Shown: positions 25,554 to 35,640, numbered from the stretch's first letter. The stretch is 64,000 bases of DNA from Microbacterium sp. 67-17 (GCF_001898325.1 NZ_MKTR01000024.1:56571-120570); one strand, 5' to 3'. Numbers and translations are program-made. Notes: generated from the sequence alone by a model not told the origin.

Positions 25554-26632
25554 GTGTTGTGCCTCTTTTCTTCTGGTGTTGGTTGGGAGGGTGTGTCAGA
25601 ACGGGTGGGTGGCGTGCCCGCCGATTCGGAGGGCCTCCCCGATCCGGAGGCGCGCCTGGTCAGGCGCCGCACCGTGCGGGGGAGCGAGGCGAGGCCGCCG
25701 GGCAGAACGAAGAGGATCGCGAGCAGGATGATTCCCTGGAAGAACGCCGTCATGCTGGGGTTGATGAGGTTCGTCCATTGCGGAACAAGCACGTAGTAGG
25801 CGCCGCCGAGGAGGGAGCCGACGATGCTTCCTGCCCCGCCGATCACCATCGCCGCCAGGAGGGAGATGGAGTGCGCGAAGCTCATGGTCTCGGGCGAGGT
25901 GTACTGCACCACCACCATGTACATGAATCCCGCCACGCCACCGATGACCGACGCGATCGTGAACGCAAGCACCTTGTACCAGTAGGGCGAGATTCCCATG
26001 GATGCCGCGACGGCTTCGTTGGATTTGACGATGGCCAGCGCGCGACCGAACTTGCCGTGCACGAGGTTTCGCGTGAGCAGGAACACGATCACCGTGATCA
26101 GGATGACGATGTAGAGCTGCCACTGGTCGTTGTAGAGCCCCGTCCACTCGGGCGCTGCCGAGAAGCGCGCCGAGATCCCTTGCGATCCGCCGGTGAACTC
26201 CGAGAGGCGCTTGGCCAAGGGCACACCGACGATCGGGAGCGCGATCGTGACCATCGCGATCGCAAGCCCGCCGAGACGGCTTGCCGCCAGGGCCACGATG
26301 AGCCCGACGACGCCGGGCAGGATGCACGCGAGCGCGAAGACCAGGATGATGTTCCAGTCCTGCGTGACGCCGTACGCCGTGACGTAGGCTCCGAGGCCGA
26401 CGAAGAAGATCTGACCGAGCGAGACCTGCCCGGCGTAGCCCATCACGACGTTGAGGCCGAGTACCGCGACGGCGAAGACGCCGATGCGGGCTGCGGTCTG
26501 GTTCGCGAACTCGGGGAGGATCAGCGGTCCCACGATGAGGGCGACAGCGATCGCTGCAATGATGACCCAGCGCACCCAGGGTCGCGCTGTGCCGCGAGCC
26601 GGGATCGTGAAATCGGTTGTCGAGGTCATCAC
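25550..26632 (-). CDS. livM: HAAT-family ABC permease (LivM type)
   Basis: Membrane permease of 360 residues with about ten hydrophobic segments. VMGYAGQVSLGQIFFVGLGAYV (about residues 62-83) is the LivM signature, and AVASMGISPYWYKVLAF is the cytoplasmic coupling region. The C-terminal tail of about 35 residues is charged and Ser/Pro/Thr-rich (GSGRPSESAGTPPTRSDTPS) and looks disordered, a small extension on the family. It overlaps genes on both sides by four bases. With LivH it forms the channel of the importer. Confidence 0.9.
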   Translation of the reverse strand: MMTSTTDFTIPARGTARPWVRWVIIAAIAVALIVGPLILPEFANQTAARIGVFAVAVLGLNVVMGYAGQVSLGQIFFVGLGAYVTAYGVTQDWNIILVFALACILPGVVGLIVALAASRLGGLAIAMVTIALPIVGVPLAKRLSEFTGGSQGISARFSAAPEWTGLYNDQWQLYIVILITVIVFLLTRNLVHGKFGRALAIVKSNEAVAASMGISPYWYKVLAFTIASVIGGVAGFMYMVVVQYTSPETMSFAHSISLLAAMVIGGAGSIVGSLLGGAYYVLVPQWTNLINPSMTAFFQGIILLAILFVLPGGLASLPRTVRRLTRRASGSGRPSESAGTPPTRSDTPSQPTPEEKRHNT

Positions 26633-27510
26633 ACGCGCACCACCGTCTTGCGTCCGAACAGTCCCTGTGGTCGCACGAGCAGCACCACGAAGATCAGGAT
26701 GAAGGGCACCGCGATCTTCATGTCGTGGCCGATGAAAGGCACGTACACTGCCGCGAGGTTTTCAAGGACTCCGATGAGCCACGCGGCGATGACGACTCCG
26801 ATCGGGCTCGAAAGACCACCCAGGATGACGGCCGCCAAGGCGTAGACCAGCGCGGAGTCCATCATTCCGGGCGTGAGCGTGAGCTGCGGCGCCACGAGCG
26901 CTCCGGCTACGGCTCCGAGCCCTGCCGCCAGACCCCATCCGACCATCAGCATCCGGCCGACGGCGATCCCCGAGAACGCGGCCGACTGCGGGTTGATCGC
27001 CACGGCGCGCAAGGCCAGGCCGAGCTTCGTGCCGACGAACAGCAGTTGCAGGAGACCCATGATCGCCACGATGACGAAGATCGTGCCGAGGGAGCGAACG
27101 CTGATCACCGCGCCGAGGAAGCTCACCGTATCGAGCGGGAACAGCGAGGGAAAGAGCAGGTTGTTGTACGACCAGATCCACCCCACGAACCCCGTGATCA
27201 GCGTCAGCAGGCCGATCGTGACGACCACAGCGGTGTCTGGATCGCCGCCCTCGAAGCGGCGCATGAGGAACCGCTCGACGATCGCTCCGAAGACGAACGC
27301 GAACAGTACCGAGACGAGGATCGCCAGAATCAGCGGAAGGCCGACCTGCGTCAGCGTGTATGCGACGTAGGCGGCCAGAACCGCCATCCCGCCCTGGGCG
27401 AAGTTGATGAGTCCCGTCGATTGGTTAACCAGGACGATCGCGAGCGCGAGCGCTGCGTAGATCGAGCCCGTCGAGAGCCCGTCGACGACGAGTTGGACGA
27501 AGGTTCCCAT
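26629..27510 (-). CDS. livH: HAAT-family ABC permease (LivH type)
   Basis: Permease of 293 residues with about eight hydrophobic segments. Features typical of LivH are GLSTGSIYAALALAIVLVNQ (about 10-29), STGLINFAQGGMAVLAAYVAY and the conserved Gly-rich LGGLSSPIGVVIAAWLIGVLE near the C-terminus. Its start is close behind the LivF gene (three bases) and its stop overlaps LivM by four bases. It acts in the membrane with LivM and the two ATPases; substrate undetermined. Confidence 0.9.
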   Translation of the reverse strand: MGTFVQLVVDGLSTGSIYAALALAIVLVNQSTGLINFAQGGMAVLAAYVAYTLTQVGLPLILAILVSVLFAFVFGAIVERFLMRRFEGGDPDTAVVVTIGLLTLITGFVGWIWSYNNLLFPSLFPLDTVSFLGAVISVRSLGTIFVIVAIMGLLQLLFVGTKLGLALRAVAINPQSAAFSGIAVGRMLMVGWGLAAGLGAVAGALVAPQLTLTPGMMDSALVYALAAVILGGLSSPIGVVIAAWLIGVLENLAAVYVPFIGHDMKIAVPFILIFVVLLVRPQGLFGRKTVVRV

Positions 27511-27513
27511 CCG

Positions 27514-28224
27514 TCAGCCCCCCAGGTATGCGCGTCGGATCTCGTCCATGCCCTTGAGTTCGGACGTGGTGCCGGTCAGCGCGTTGCGCCCGGTCTCGAG
27601 AACTGTTGCGGAATCAACGACGGTGAAAGCAAGATTTGCGTTCTGTTCGACGACGACCATGGCGATACCTGACTCGGCCCGCAGCCGCGCGATCGCCTCA
27701 TAGACGCTCTTGGCAGTGCTGGGAGCCAGGCCCAGCGAGGCTTCGTCGAGCAGGATGAGGCGAGGTTTCGCCATGACGGCGCGTGCGATGGCGAGCATCT
27801 GCTGTTCGCCGCCCGAGAGGGCCGCGCCGTGCGAGCGAATCCGCTCCTTGAGGTTCGGGAAGAGTTCGAGCAGGTAGTCGATGTCCTTCTCGATGCCTTT
27901 GCGGTCTTTACGCAGGTAGGCGCCCACCCGCAGGTTCTCGCGAACTGTCAGATCTGCGAGGGTTCCGCGGCCCTCGGGGACATGCGCGATCCCGAGGGCG
28001 GCTACCTGCTCCGGGCGCTTTCCGCGGATGTCTGTGCCATCGAACATGATTCGTCCGCCGGCGCGCACCACCCCCGTGATCGCGCGCAGCGTCGTCGTCT
28101 TGCCCGCCCCGTTCGCCCCGAGGATGCCGACAGCGCCGCCGTCGGGAACGCTCAAGGAGACGCCTTCGAGCACCTGGACGGGTCCGTAGAACGCGGTGAC
28201 GTCTTCGAGTTCAAGCAGCGTCAT
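27514..28224 (-). CDS. livF: HAAT-family ABC ATPase (LivF type)
   Basis: ATPase of 236 residues. Walker A is GILGANGAGKTTTLRAITG, the signature is LSGGEQQMLAIARAVM, Walker B is RLILLDEASLGLAP, and the LivF-typical VVVEQNANLAFTV follows. I chose the ATG at 28224 (MTLLELEDVTAFYGPVQVL), which lies inside the end of the LivG gene (14-base overlap); AGGAGG lies eight bases upstream. It powers the importer with LivG. Confidence 0.93.
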   Translation of the reverse strand: MTLLELEDVTAFYGPVQVLEGVSLSVPDGGAVGILGANGAGKTTTLRAITGVVRAGGRIMFDGTDIRGKRPEQVAALGIAHVPEGRGTLADLTVRENLRVGAYLRKDRKGIEKDIDYLLELFPNLKERIRSHGAALSGGEQQMLAIARAVMAKPRLILLDEASLGLAPSTAKSVYEAIARLRAESGIAMVVVEQNANLAFTVVDSATVLETGRNALTGTTSELKGMDEIRRAYLGG

Positions 28225-28993
28225 CGCCCGCCTCCTTCCCGATGTAGGCCTCGATGACGCGAGGATCGGACTGTGCTTCGGCCGCAGTACCCTCCACGAG
28301 CTTCCTGCCATGGTCGAGGACGACGACGCGGTCGGTGAGGGCCGCGATCAGTCCCATGTGGTGTTCCACCACGACGATCGTGATGTCGGCCTCGGCGCGG
28401 ATCGCGCGGATGAGCTCGATGAGATGCTCGACCTCGGAATGCGGAAGTCCGGCTGCGGGTTCGTCCAGCAGCAGCAGCCGTGGGCGTGACATCAGAGCTC
28501 GGGCAAGCTCGATTCCCTTGTGCAGTCCGTGCGAGAGCTCGTCGGCATGCATGTCCGCCGCCCAGTCGAGGCCGACCTTCGCAAGAACCTCGCGTGCCTC
28601 CGATCGCATCTGCTTCTCGGAACGTCCCGTCATGGGCAGCCGCAGAGACCATGCGATCGGCCCGCCCGGCATCCGGGTATGCGCTCCGAGCATGACGTTG
28701 TCCAACACGGTCGACTCGAGCTGCAGGGCAGGGTGTTGGAACGTCCGAGCGAGCCCATGCCGCGCGAGCGTCGCGGGCGAGGATCCGATGACCTCTTCGT
28801 CGTCGATCAGGATGGACCCCGAGCTTGGCTTGTAGTGACCGCTGATGCAGTTGAACAGGGACGTCTTGCCCGCGCCGTTCGGGCCGACGAGGCCGAAGAT
28901 GAGGCCGGGCTCCACGTCGAAGCTGACGTTTTCGAGCACGCTGATTCCGCCGAAACGGAGAGTCAGGTCTCGCAGTGTCAGTCGAGCGGCCAT
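28211..28993 (-). CDS. livG: HAAT-family ABC ATPase (LivG type)
   Basis: ATPase of 260 residues and first gene of the importer operon. Walker A is GLVGPNGAGKTSLFNCISG, the signature LSHGLHKGIELARALM is a LivG-type variant of LSGGQ, and Walker B is RLLLLDEPAAGLPHSE. The C-terminal extension (DRVVVLDHGRKLVEGTAAE) matches LivG. The ATG at 28993 is preceded by GGGAGGGA; upstream in-frame codons have no similarity. It is divergent from the first demethylase gene, sharing a 250-base control region. Confidence 0.93.
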   Translation of the reverse strand: MAARLTLRDLTLRFGGISVLENVSFDVEPGLIFGLVGPNGAGKTSLFNCISGHYKPSSGSILIDDEEVIGSSPATLARHGLARTFQHPALQLESTVLDNVMLGAHTRMPGGPIAWSLRLPMTGRSEKQMRSEAREVLAKVGLDWAADMHADELSHGLHKGIELARALMSRPRLLLLDEPAAGLPHSEVEHLIELIRAIRAEADITIVVVEHHMGLIAALTDRVVVLDHGRKLVEGTAAEAQSDPRVIEAYIGKEAGDDAA

Positions 28994-29243
28994 CGCCCAT
29001 CCCTCCCCGTGGCGCCAGTGCCACGACCTGTCTCGGACGCTACGACCCAACCTCAGGATTGTCAACGATTTTGGTTGCACGCCACCGCGGGTGTGCCCAG
29101 ATCGTGACGAGGAAACGTCCGACGCCCCCATCTTGGCGCCGCTCACGAGCCCCATCGATCCCGATTCTGTTCAATGGAAGTCATCACCGTCGGCGTAACG
29201 AGGCCGACCTAGCATGGCGCCACATCGATAGGAAAGGTCGACG
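28994..29243. promoter_or_regulatory. Divergent control region, importer versus first demethylase
   Basis: Non-coding 250 bases. Toward the demethylase gene a -10-like TAGCAT lies at 29212-29217, followed by a 26-base leader with AGGAAAGG before the ATG. TTCTGTTCAATGGAAGTC (29165-29182) is an imperfect inverted repeat that could bind a regulator. I see no riboswitch. Confidence 0.4.
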
Positions 29244-30614
29244 ATGACATCCGAATCCCTTGCCGTGGCCATTGCTGGCGCCGGGAGCCCCGTAACTCTG
29301 ATGCGCAATCAGAACTGGCCGGCGTTCACGTTCCCGGTAGCACCCGAGTTCACGAACTGGCGTGATGAACAGCGTGCGTGGAACAGCACGGTGGCGCTCA
29401 TGGACCAGTCGCACCACATGACCCAGCTGTTCCTCGGCGGTGCTGATCTCATTCCGCTGCTCTCGAGCATCTCCCCGAACACGTTCGGCACGTTCCGTCC
29501 CGGGGTCGCGAAGCAGCTGATCTCCGTGAACAAGGACGGCTACCTCATCGGCGACGGCATCCTGTTCTACAACGAGGATGCGCCCGAGGGACTCGTGCTC
29601 ATCGGACATCACCTGCTCATCGACTGGGTTCGATTCAACGCCGAGAAGGCCCAGGCGGCCGGAAAAGACGTTCACCACCGGCTCGAGGGCAACTCGCACA
29701 TGCGTCAGGGTCCGCCGACGTTCTACCGCTACGAGCTGCAGGGGCCGAACGCGGACCTCGTCATGGAGAAGGTCTTCGGCGGACCTGCCCCCGACATCAA
29801 GTTCTTCCACATCGGGGATGTCGAGATCGCCGGGCGTCCCGTCAAGGCGCTGCGCCACGGCATGGCCGGTCAGCCCGGCTTCGAGTTCTACGGTCCCTGG
29901 GACGACAACGAGATCGTCCTGAACGCGCTCATGGAGGCAGGTGCTGAGCACGGCATCCGTCGCGTCGGTGCGAAGGCCTACTCGGCCACCCCGCTCGAAT
30001 CCGGATGGGTCCCCACGCCCTTCCCCGCCATCTTCGACGAGGACTTCGCCGAGTATCGGGAGTGGCTTCCTGCCGACCGCGCCGGCTCGATCGGCGGATC
30101 GCTCTTCAGCGAAGACATCCACGACTACTACATGACGCCCTACGACCTGGGGCTCGGTCGCTCGGTCCGGTTCGATCACGACTTCCACGGTCGCGAAGCC
30201 CTCGAGAAGCTCGCCGAGAATCCGACGCGCCGCAAGGTCACCCTGCTGTGGAATGCGAACGATGTCGCCGATGTCGTGCGCTCGCAGATGGAGCCCGGCA
30301 TCCCCGCGAAGTTCCTCGACTTCCCGAAGGCCCGCTACGGCCTCTACCAGATGGACGAGGTGCTGCTGGATGGTCGCCGCGTCGGCATTTCGACCGATGC
30401 GGGCTATATCGCTTACGACCAGCTCTACATGTCGCTCGCGACCCTGGATGTCGACATCGCCGACGGTGAGGTCGTCGAGGTCGTCTGGGGGGAAGACCCC
30501 ATCTCGCAGAAGCACAGCGTCGACGCGCAACACCGGCAGGTACGCATCCGTGCCACGGTCGCGCCGGCGCCGTACCACGAGTACGCGCGTACGGTCTATC
30601 GCGCCGACGATTGA
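29244..30614 (+). CDS. GcvT-fold, THF-dependent aromatic O-demethylase-like protein, paralogue 1
   Basis: Cytosolic protein of 456 residues, longer than glycine-cleavage GcvT (about 365), with the sequence landmarks of LigM/DesA demethylases: PEFTNWRDEQRAWNSTVALM, DQSHHMTQLF, ELQGPNADLV, ALRHGMAGQPGFEFYGP and KAYSATPLESGWVPTPFPAI. The tyrosine equivalent to LigM Tyr247 is present (Tyr246). Positions matching the substrate residues Tyr31 and Arg122 of LigM are Phe30 and His122, so the substrate probably differs from vanillate. It would move a methyl group from a methoxy compound to THF. The IclR gene follows after 40 bases, so they form a unit. No GcvH or GcvP is nearby, which argues against glycine cleavage. 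Confidence 0.75.
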   Translation: MTSESLAVAIAGAGSPVTLMRNQNWPAFTFPVAPEFTNWRDEQRAWNSTVALMDQSHHMTQLFLGGADLIPLLSSISPNTFGTFRPGVAKQLISVNKDGYLIGDGILFYNEDAPEGLVLIGHHLLIDWVRFNAEKAQAAGKDVHHRLEGNSHMRQGPPTFYRYELQGPNADLVMEKVFGGPAPDIKFFHIGDVEIAGRPVKALRHGMAGQPGFEFYGPWDDNEIVLNALMEAGAEHGIRRVGAKAYSATPLESGWVPTPFPAIFDEDFAEYREWLPADRAGSIGGSLFSEDIHDYYMTPYDLGLGRSVRFDHDFHGREALEKLAENPTRRKVTLLWNANDVADVVRSQMEPGIPAKFLDFPKARYGLYQMDEVLLDGRRVGISTDAGYIAYDQLYMSLATLDVDIADGEVVEVVWGEDPISQKHSVDAQHRQVRIRATVAPAPYHEYARTVYRADD

Positions 30615-30654
30615 GCAACGCGAGTAGCATCGTGGCGTCATCGAGGAGGATGCC

Positions 30655-31551
30655 ATGGCGCGGGGATCGGCCGGAGAGTCGGTGCTGCATAAGCACCTGA
30701 AGATCCTCGACGCCTTCGAAGCCAGGCGACCCTTCCTCACGCTCACCGAGATCGCCGACGCGGCGGGCCTGTCGGCTTCGACAGCGCACCGCCTCGTCGG
30801 CGAACTCGAGCGGGAGGGGCTGCTCGAGCGGCTCCCCGACAAGTCCTACCGTCTCGGCGTGCGCCTGTGGGAGTTCGCATCGCGCACCCCGGGAGCGATC
30901 GGGCTGCGGGAGCTGGCAAAGCCGTGGCTGGCCGCCGTTCACTCGCGGGTGCGCCAGCACACACAGCTGGGAGTGCTCGCCGGGCTCGACGTGCTGTTCG
31001 TCGAACGGATGTCGACGCGCGACGCGGTCGTGAACGCCACCCTGATCGGCGGCCGGATCCCGCTCCCCGTGAGCTCCAGCGGCCTCGTTCTGCTCGCCCA
31101 TGCCGAGCCGGGGCTTGTCGATGAGGTCGTGGCTGCCGGATGGCCGAGCTACACCGCGAGCACTCCTCGTGACGAGGCGAGTCTGCGCGACCTGCTGCGT
31201 CGCGTCCGCGGAGAGGGCTACGTGTGCGCAGAGGGGTTCATCCACGAGGAGTCCCGCGGCATCGCCGTGCCGGTCGTAGGACCTCACGGGGTGGTCTACG
31301 CGGGCTTGGGAGTCGTCGTACCCAACGACGGGGCGCCGATTCAGGGGATCGTCGAACTGCTGTCGGTTGCCGCTCGGCAGATCACCGAGGCGCTGCGGGA
31401 TGCCTATCTCCCGGACGCGGGAACCACCGGTCGCGACGAGCCGCACGGCATTCATCCGCTCGTTTCGACCTCGCTGCGCTCGCTGGCCTACCTCGAGACA
31501 CACCCCGACCCGGGGCGTCGTGCGTCATCGCCGCCGCGCGGTGTGGCTTAG
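30655..31551 (+). CDS. IclR-family transcriptional regulator
   Basis: Regulator of 298 residues. The winged helix covers about 14-72 (FLTLTEIADAAGLSASTAHR, then LVGELEREGLLERLPDKSYRLG). The GAF-like effector domain spans about 85-255 (LAGLDVLFVERMSTRDAV, GLVLLAHAEP, ESRGIAVPVVG). The C-terminal tail of about 40 residues is extra and looks unstructured. AGGAGG precedes the ATG and TAGCAT (30626-30631) is a likely -10. Its place downstream of a demethylase-like gene suggests control of that gene; IclR regulators often respond to aromatic acids such as protocatechuate. Effector unknown. Confidence 0.88.
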   Translation: MARGSAGESVLHKHLKILDAFEARRPFLTLTEIADAAGLSASTAHRLVGELEREGLLERLPDKSYRLGVRLWEFASRTPGAIGLRELAKPWLAAVHSRVRQHTQLGVLAGLDVLFVERMSTRDAVVNATLIGGRIPLPVSSSGLVLLAHAEPGLVDEVVAAGWPSYTASTPRDEASLRDLLRRVRGEGYVCAEGFIHEESRGIAVPVVGPHGVVYAGLGVVVPNDGAPIQGIVELLSVAARQITEALRDAYLPDAGTTGRDEPHGIHPLVSTSLRSLAYLETHPDPGRRASSPPRGVA

Positions 31552-31578
31552 CGCGCGGCGGCGATGACCTCCCGCAGG

Positions 31579-32949
31579 TCAGCTGGATGCTGCTGAGGTG
31601 TCCCGACGGTAGTTCTCGCGGGCGTACGACGAATAGGGCGCGGGAGCAACCGTCGCGCGGATCTCGACCTGACGATGTGGCTCGACGGCGGGCTTGGCGG
31701 AGTTGGGCTCCTCACCCCACACCACCACGACCTCGGTGCCCGGCTCCGCGGCATCCGGAACGAGGCTCGCCAGGGATGCGAACACCTGCTCGTTCGTGAT
31801 GTAGCCGGCATCGTGCGAGATTCCGACATCCTGACCGTTCGCCCGGACGCGGTCGACCTGGTAGAGGCCGTAGCGCGCCTTCGGGAAGTCGATGTACTTT
31901 GCCGGCACGCCCGGCTCGAGCAGGGATCGCTGGGCCGCCGCCACGTCGTCGGGGTTCCAGATCAAGGTCACCTTGACGCGGGTGGGCTGCTCGGCGATAC
32001 GCTCCAGGGCCTCCCGGCCGAGGAAGTCGTGATCGAAGGCGACACTGCGGCCATAGCCGAGGTCGTACGGGGTGACGTAGTAGTCCTCGATCCGGTCGGA
32101 GCTGAGGCTCCCGGCCAAAGACCCGGCGCTGGTGGCGGGAAGCCACTCGAGGTAGCGCTCTGCGTGGGCTCCGGTGAAGATCGCCGGCAGCGGGGAGGGC
32201 ACCCATGCAGACTCGAGGTTCGCCGAGGAGTACGCCTTGGAGCCGACCCGGACCAGCCCGAGCGATGCGCCTTCGCGCAGCAGCGCCTCGCGGACGCGGT
32301 CGCCGTCCTCCCAGGGGCCGAAGAGCTCGAAGCCGGGCTGTCCCGCCATCCCGTGGCGCAGCGATCGCACGGTGATGCCGTCGATCGTGAAGGTGGCCAT
32401 GTGGAAGAACCGCGTGGGGGGGACTGGTGCGCCGGTGACGCGCTCCATGAGCTCCAGTGCGTTCGGTCCCTGCAACTCGTAGCGGTACAGCGTGGGGTTG
32501 CCCGCGCGCACGATCGAGTTGCCGTCACGCTCGAAGGTGACCTCGTAGTCCCCGGTCTCACCGTGGAACTGCACCCAGTCGATCACCATCTGGTGGCCGA
32601 CGAGGTCGAACTCTTCCTCGGCCAGGTAGAAGAGGATCGCGTCACCGATGAGGTATCCCTCGTTGTTGACGGCAATGAACTGCTTTGCGTTGTCGACTTC
32701 GAAGCGGGCGAAGCTGTTCACGCCGAGATCGCTCAGCAGACGCAGGGCATCGCGGCCGCGGATGAACAGATCCGTCATGTGGTGCGACTGGTCCAGCAGC
32801 GCGACAGTGCTGCGCCAGGACTGCTGCTCTGATCTCCAGTTGCTGAACTCCGCCGTCACGGGAAAGATCGTGGGCCGCGCCTGCGCGTTGCGCAGAAGCT
32901 GCACGGGGCCTCCGGCGCGCGCGATCGCGGCGGCAAGGGACTCGGTCAT
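31579..32949 (-). CDS. GcvT-fold, THF-dependent aromatic O-demethylase-like protein, paralogue 2
   Basis: Protein of 456 residues, clearly closer to paralogue 1 than to the LigM-like paralogue. Landmarks: AEFSNWRSEQQSWRSTVALL, DQSHHMTDLFIRGRDALRLL, SLRHGMAGQPGFELFGPWE and SKAYSSANLESAWVPSPLP, which retains the catalytic-type tyrosine (Tyr240). The LigM Tyr31 and Arg122 equivalents are Phe29 and His119, the same changes as in paralogue 1. AAAGGAG lies six bases before the ATG. It is divergent from a LysR gene, the usual arrangement for LysR-controlled catabolic genes. Probable role: O-demethylation of a methoxylated aromatic with THF as acceptor. Which compound is unknown. Confidence 0.75.
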   Translation of the reverse strand: MTESLAAAIARAGGPVQLLRNAQARPTIFPVTAEFSNWRSEQQSWRSTVALLDQSHHMTDLFIRGRDALRLLSDLGVNSFARFEVDNAKQFIAVNNEGYLIGDAILFYLAEEEFDLVGHQMVIDWVQFHGETGDYEVTFERDGNSIVRAGNPTLYRYELQGPNALELMERVTGAPVPPTRFFHMATFTIDGITVRSLRHGMAGQPGFELFGPWEDGDRVREALLREGASLGLVRVGSKAYSSANLESAWVPSPLPAIFTGAHAERYLEWLPATSAGSLAGSLSSDRIEDYYVTPYDLGYGRSVAFDHDFLGREALERIAEQPTRVKVTLIWNPDDVAAAQRSLLEPGVPAKYIDFPKARYGLYQVDRVRANGQDVGISHDAGYITNEQVFASLASLVPDAAEPGTEVVVVWGEEPNSAKPAVEPHRQVEIRATVAPAPYSSYARENYRRDTSAASS

Positions 32950-33097
32950 GTGAACTCCTTTGTTACGGGATCGCCGCGATACGCACCGATCCGGGGAGAC
33001 GCTATCCCAAGCAGTACTGAATCAAATAGCCTCTGAGCATGAGCTCTGCTAATGCCACTATGAGTAGTCCTCATCTCAGCGCACCGCGAGGACACCT
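32950..33097. promoter_or_regulatory. Divergent LysR-type control region
   Basis: The 148-base gap between paralogue 2 and the LysR gene is AT-richer than its surroundings and holds several dyads: ATGAG-TAGTC-CTCAT (33059-33073), the self-complementary GAGCATGAGCTC (33036-33047), and ATAGC/GCTAA flanking it. Spaced dyads of this kind are typical of LysR regulator- and activation-binding sites. Which is the true recognition site cannot be decided by eye. Confidence 0.5.
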
Positions 33098-34024
33098 ATG
33101 CTCACGGACCTGAACCTCACACGGGTCTTCGTGGCCATCTACGAGTCCGGCAGCCTTACGGCGGCGGGGCGCAGGCTCTTTGTGACGCAGTCGGCGATCA
33201 GTCAGTCGCTGGCGAGGCTGCGGCGGGAGCTCGGTGATCCGTTGTTCGAGCGCACTGCCCAGGGGATGCGCCCCACGGCCCTCGCCGAGGCGATCTATCC
33301 CGAGCTGCACGAGGGTCTGTCCGTGATCGATCGGACGCTGGCTGCCGTGACCGGCTTTGATCCCTCCACCTCCGAGCGCACGTTTCGGATAGCCCTGTCA
33401 GAACTGGGCGAGATCGGCTGGTTGCCCGCGATCGGGGAGGCCATGGCTGCCGCGGCGCCGCGCGCCCGGCTCGCCGTCAGTGCGCTGCGGGGCGAAGACC
33501 TCGAAGAGCTGCTCACGAGGGGGTCCGTGGACCTTGCCATCACCCCCATGGAGCTGCCTGGCGCCTTTGAGCGGCAGACCGTCAAGCGCGAGGGGTACCG
33601 CGTCGTGATGTCGGCCCAGAACCCGTTAGCCGAGACAGAGATGACTCTCGAGGTCTACCGGGGGGCGCGGCGAGTGTGGGTCGAAGGCGATTCGAGCGCA
33701 AGCTTGCTGGCCGGCGTGCACGCCCGTCAGGGCGTGAGCGATCCTCCGGCAATCAGCGTGCAGCATGTCGCGTCGCTCCCGCCTCTGCTGGCGCGGTCGA
33801 CAACACTGATCGCCACGATTCCCGAGACTCTCGCCGTCGGGTGGTCGCGCAGTTGGCCGCTGGTGATCCGTGATCTGCCGTTTGCTCTGGGCCCGGTAGA
33901 GCTGCACCTGTATCGTCGCCGCTCCCCGCAGCACACGGGAGCGCTGGACTGGTTCTTTGCGACGGTCTCTGCCGCCGTCAGCGGCTTTCCGGGCGGCTTT
34001 GAAGGCATCCACATCGCGTCGTGA
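33098..34024 (+). CDS. LysR-family transcriptional regulator
   Basis: Regulator of 308 residues. The helix-turn-helix covers about 4-62 (LTDLNLTRVFVAIYESGSLT, then AAGRRLFVTQSAISQSLARL), followed by the linker and a two-lobe effector domain (ERTFRIALSELGEIGWLPAI onward). The ATG has GAGGAC eight bases upstream. Transcribed away from paralogue 2, it most likely activates that gene when the aromatic substrate is present, and it may also act on the LigM-like gene on its other side. A 48-bp perfect palindrome ends its transcription unit. Confidence 0.88.
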   Translation: MLTDLNLTRVFVAIYESGSLTAAGRRLFVTQSAISQSLARLRRELGDPLFERTAQGMRPTALAEAIYPELHEGLSVIDRTLAAVTGFDPSTSERTFRIALSELGEIGWLPAIGEAMAAAAPRARLAVSALRGEDLEELLTRGSVDLAITPMELPGAFERQTVKREGYRVVMSAQNPLAETEMTLEVYRGARRVWVEGDSSASLLAGVHARQGVSDPPAISVQHVASLPPLLARSTTLIATIPETLAVGWSRSWPLVIRDLPFALGPVELHLYRRRSPQHTGALDWFFATVSAAVSGFPGGFEGIHIAS

Positions 34025-34037
34025 TGCGTCGGTTCTG

Positions 34038-34085
34038 ACACGAACGAGGGGGCGGATGCTGCAGCATCCGCCCCCTCGTTCGTGT
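34038..34085. terminator. Perfect 48-bp palindrome between convergent LysR and ligM-like genes
   Basis: Positions 34038-34085 are self-complementary at all 24 pairs with no loop (centre CTGCAG, flanks ACACGAACGAGGGGG). It starts 14 bases after the LysR stop and ends 22 bases before the stop of the convergent ligM-like gene. Function as a bidirectional terminator is the simplest reading; there is no T-tract. Its perfection is unusual. Confidence 0.7.
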
Positions 34086-34106
34086 GGTGCGCGTAGCGCG
34101 TCGGGG

Positions 34107-35543
<1,437 letters not shown>

Positions 35544-35565
35544 TCAGCGAGAGCGTACGGGCAAA

Positions 35566-35589
35566 ATTTACCTATGTCCAGAGGTAAAT
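35566..35589. promoter_or_regulatory. Perfect palindromic operator in the ligM/VOC divergent promoter
   Basis: ATTTACCT (35566-35573) and AGGTAAAT (35582-35589) are perfect inverted repeats around an 8-base spacer. The gap is otherwise GC-rich, so this A/T-rich dyad stands out. Its position in a 130-base divergent promoter suggests one regulator controls both the LigM-like demethylase and the dioxygenase-like gene. The regulator could be the GntR, IclR or LysR protein nearby, or another. Confidence 0.65.
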
Positions 35590-35640
35590 CGATGATAGAC
35601 AGGAGGCATCGGTAGAGAGGCTGTGTCAGAGAGGACACCC

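Noticed and set aside
34038-34085. Palindrome considered as an insertion-sequence end or integration site
   Set aside because: No transposase or integrase, no second copy and no target duplication in the window; a terminator-like position between convergent genes is simpler.
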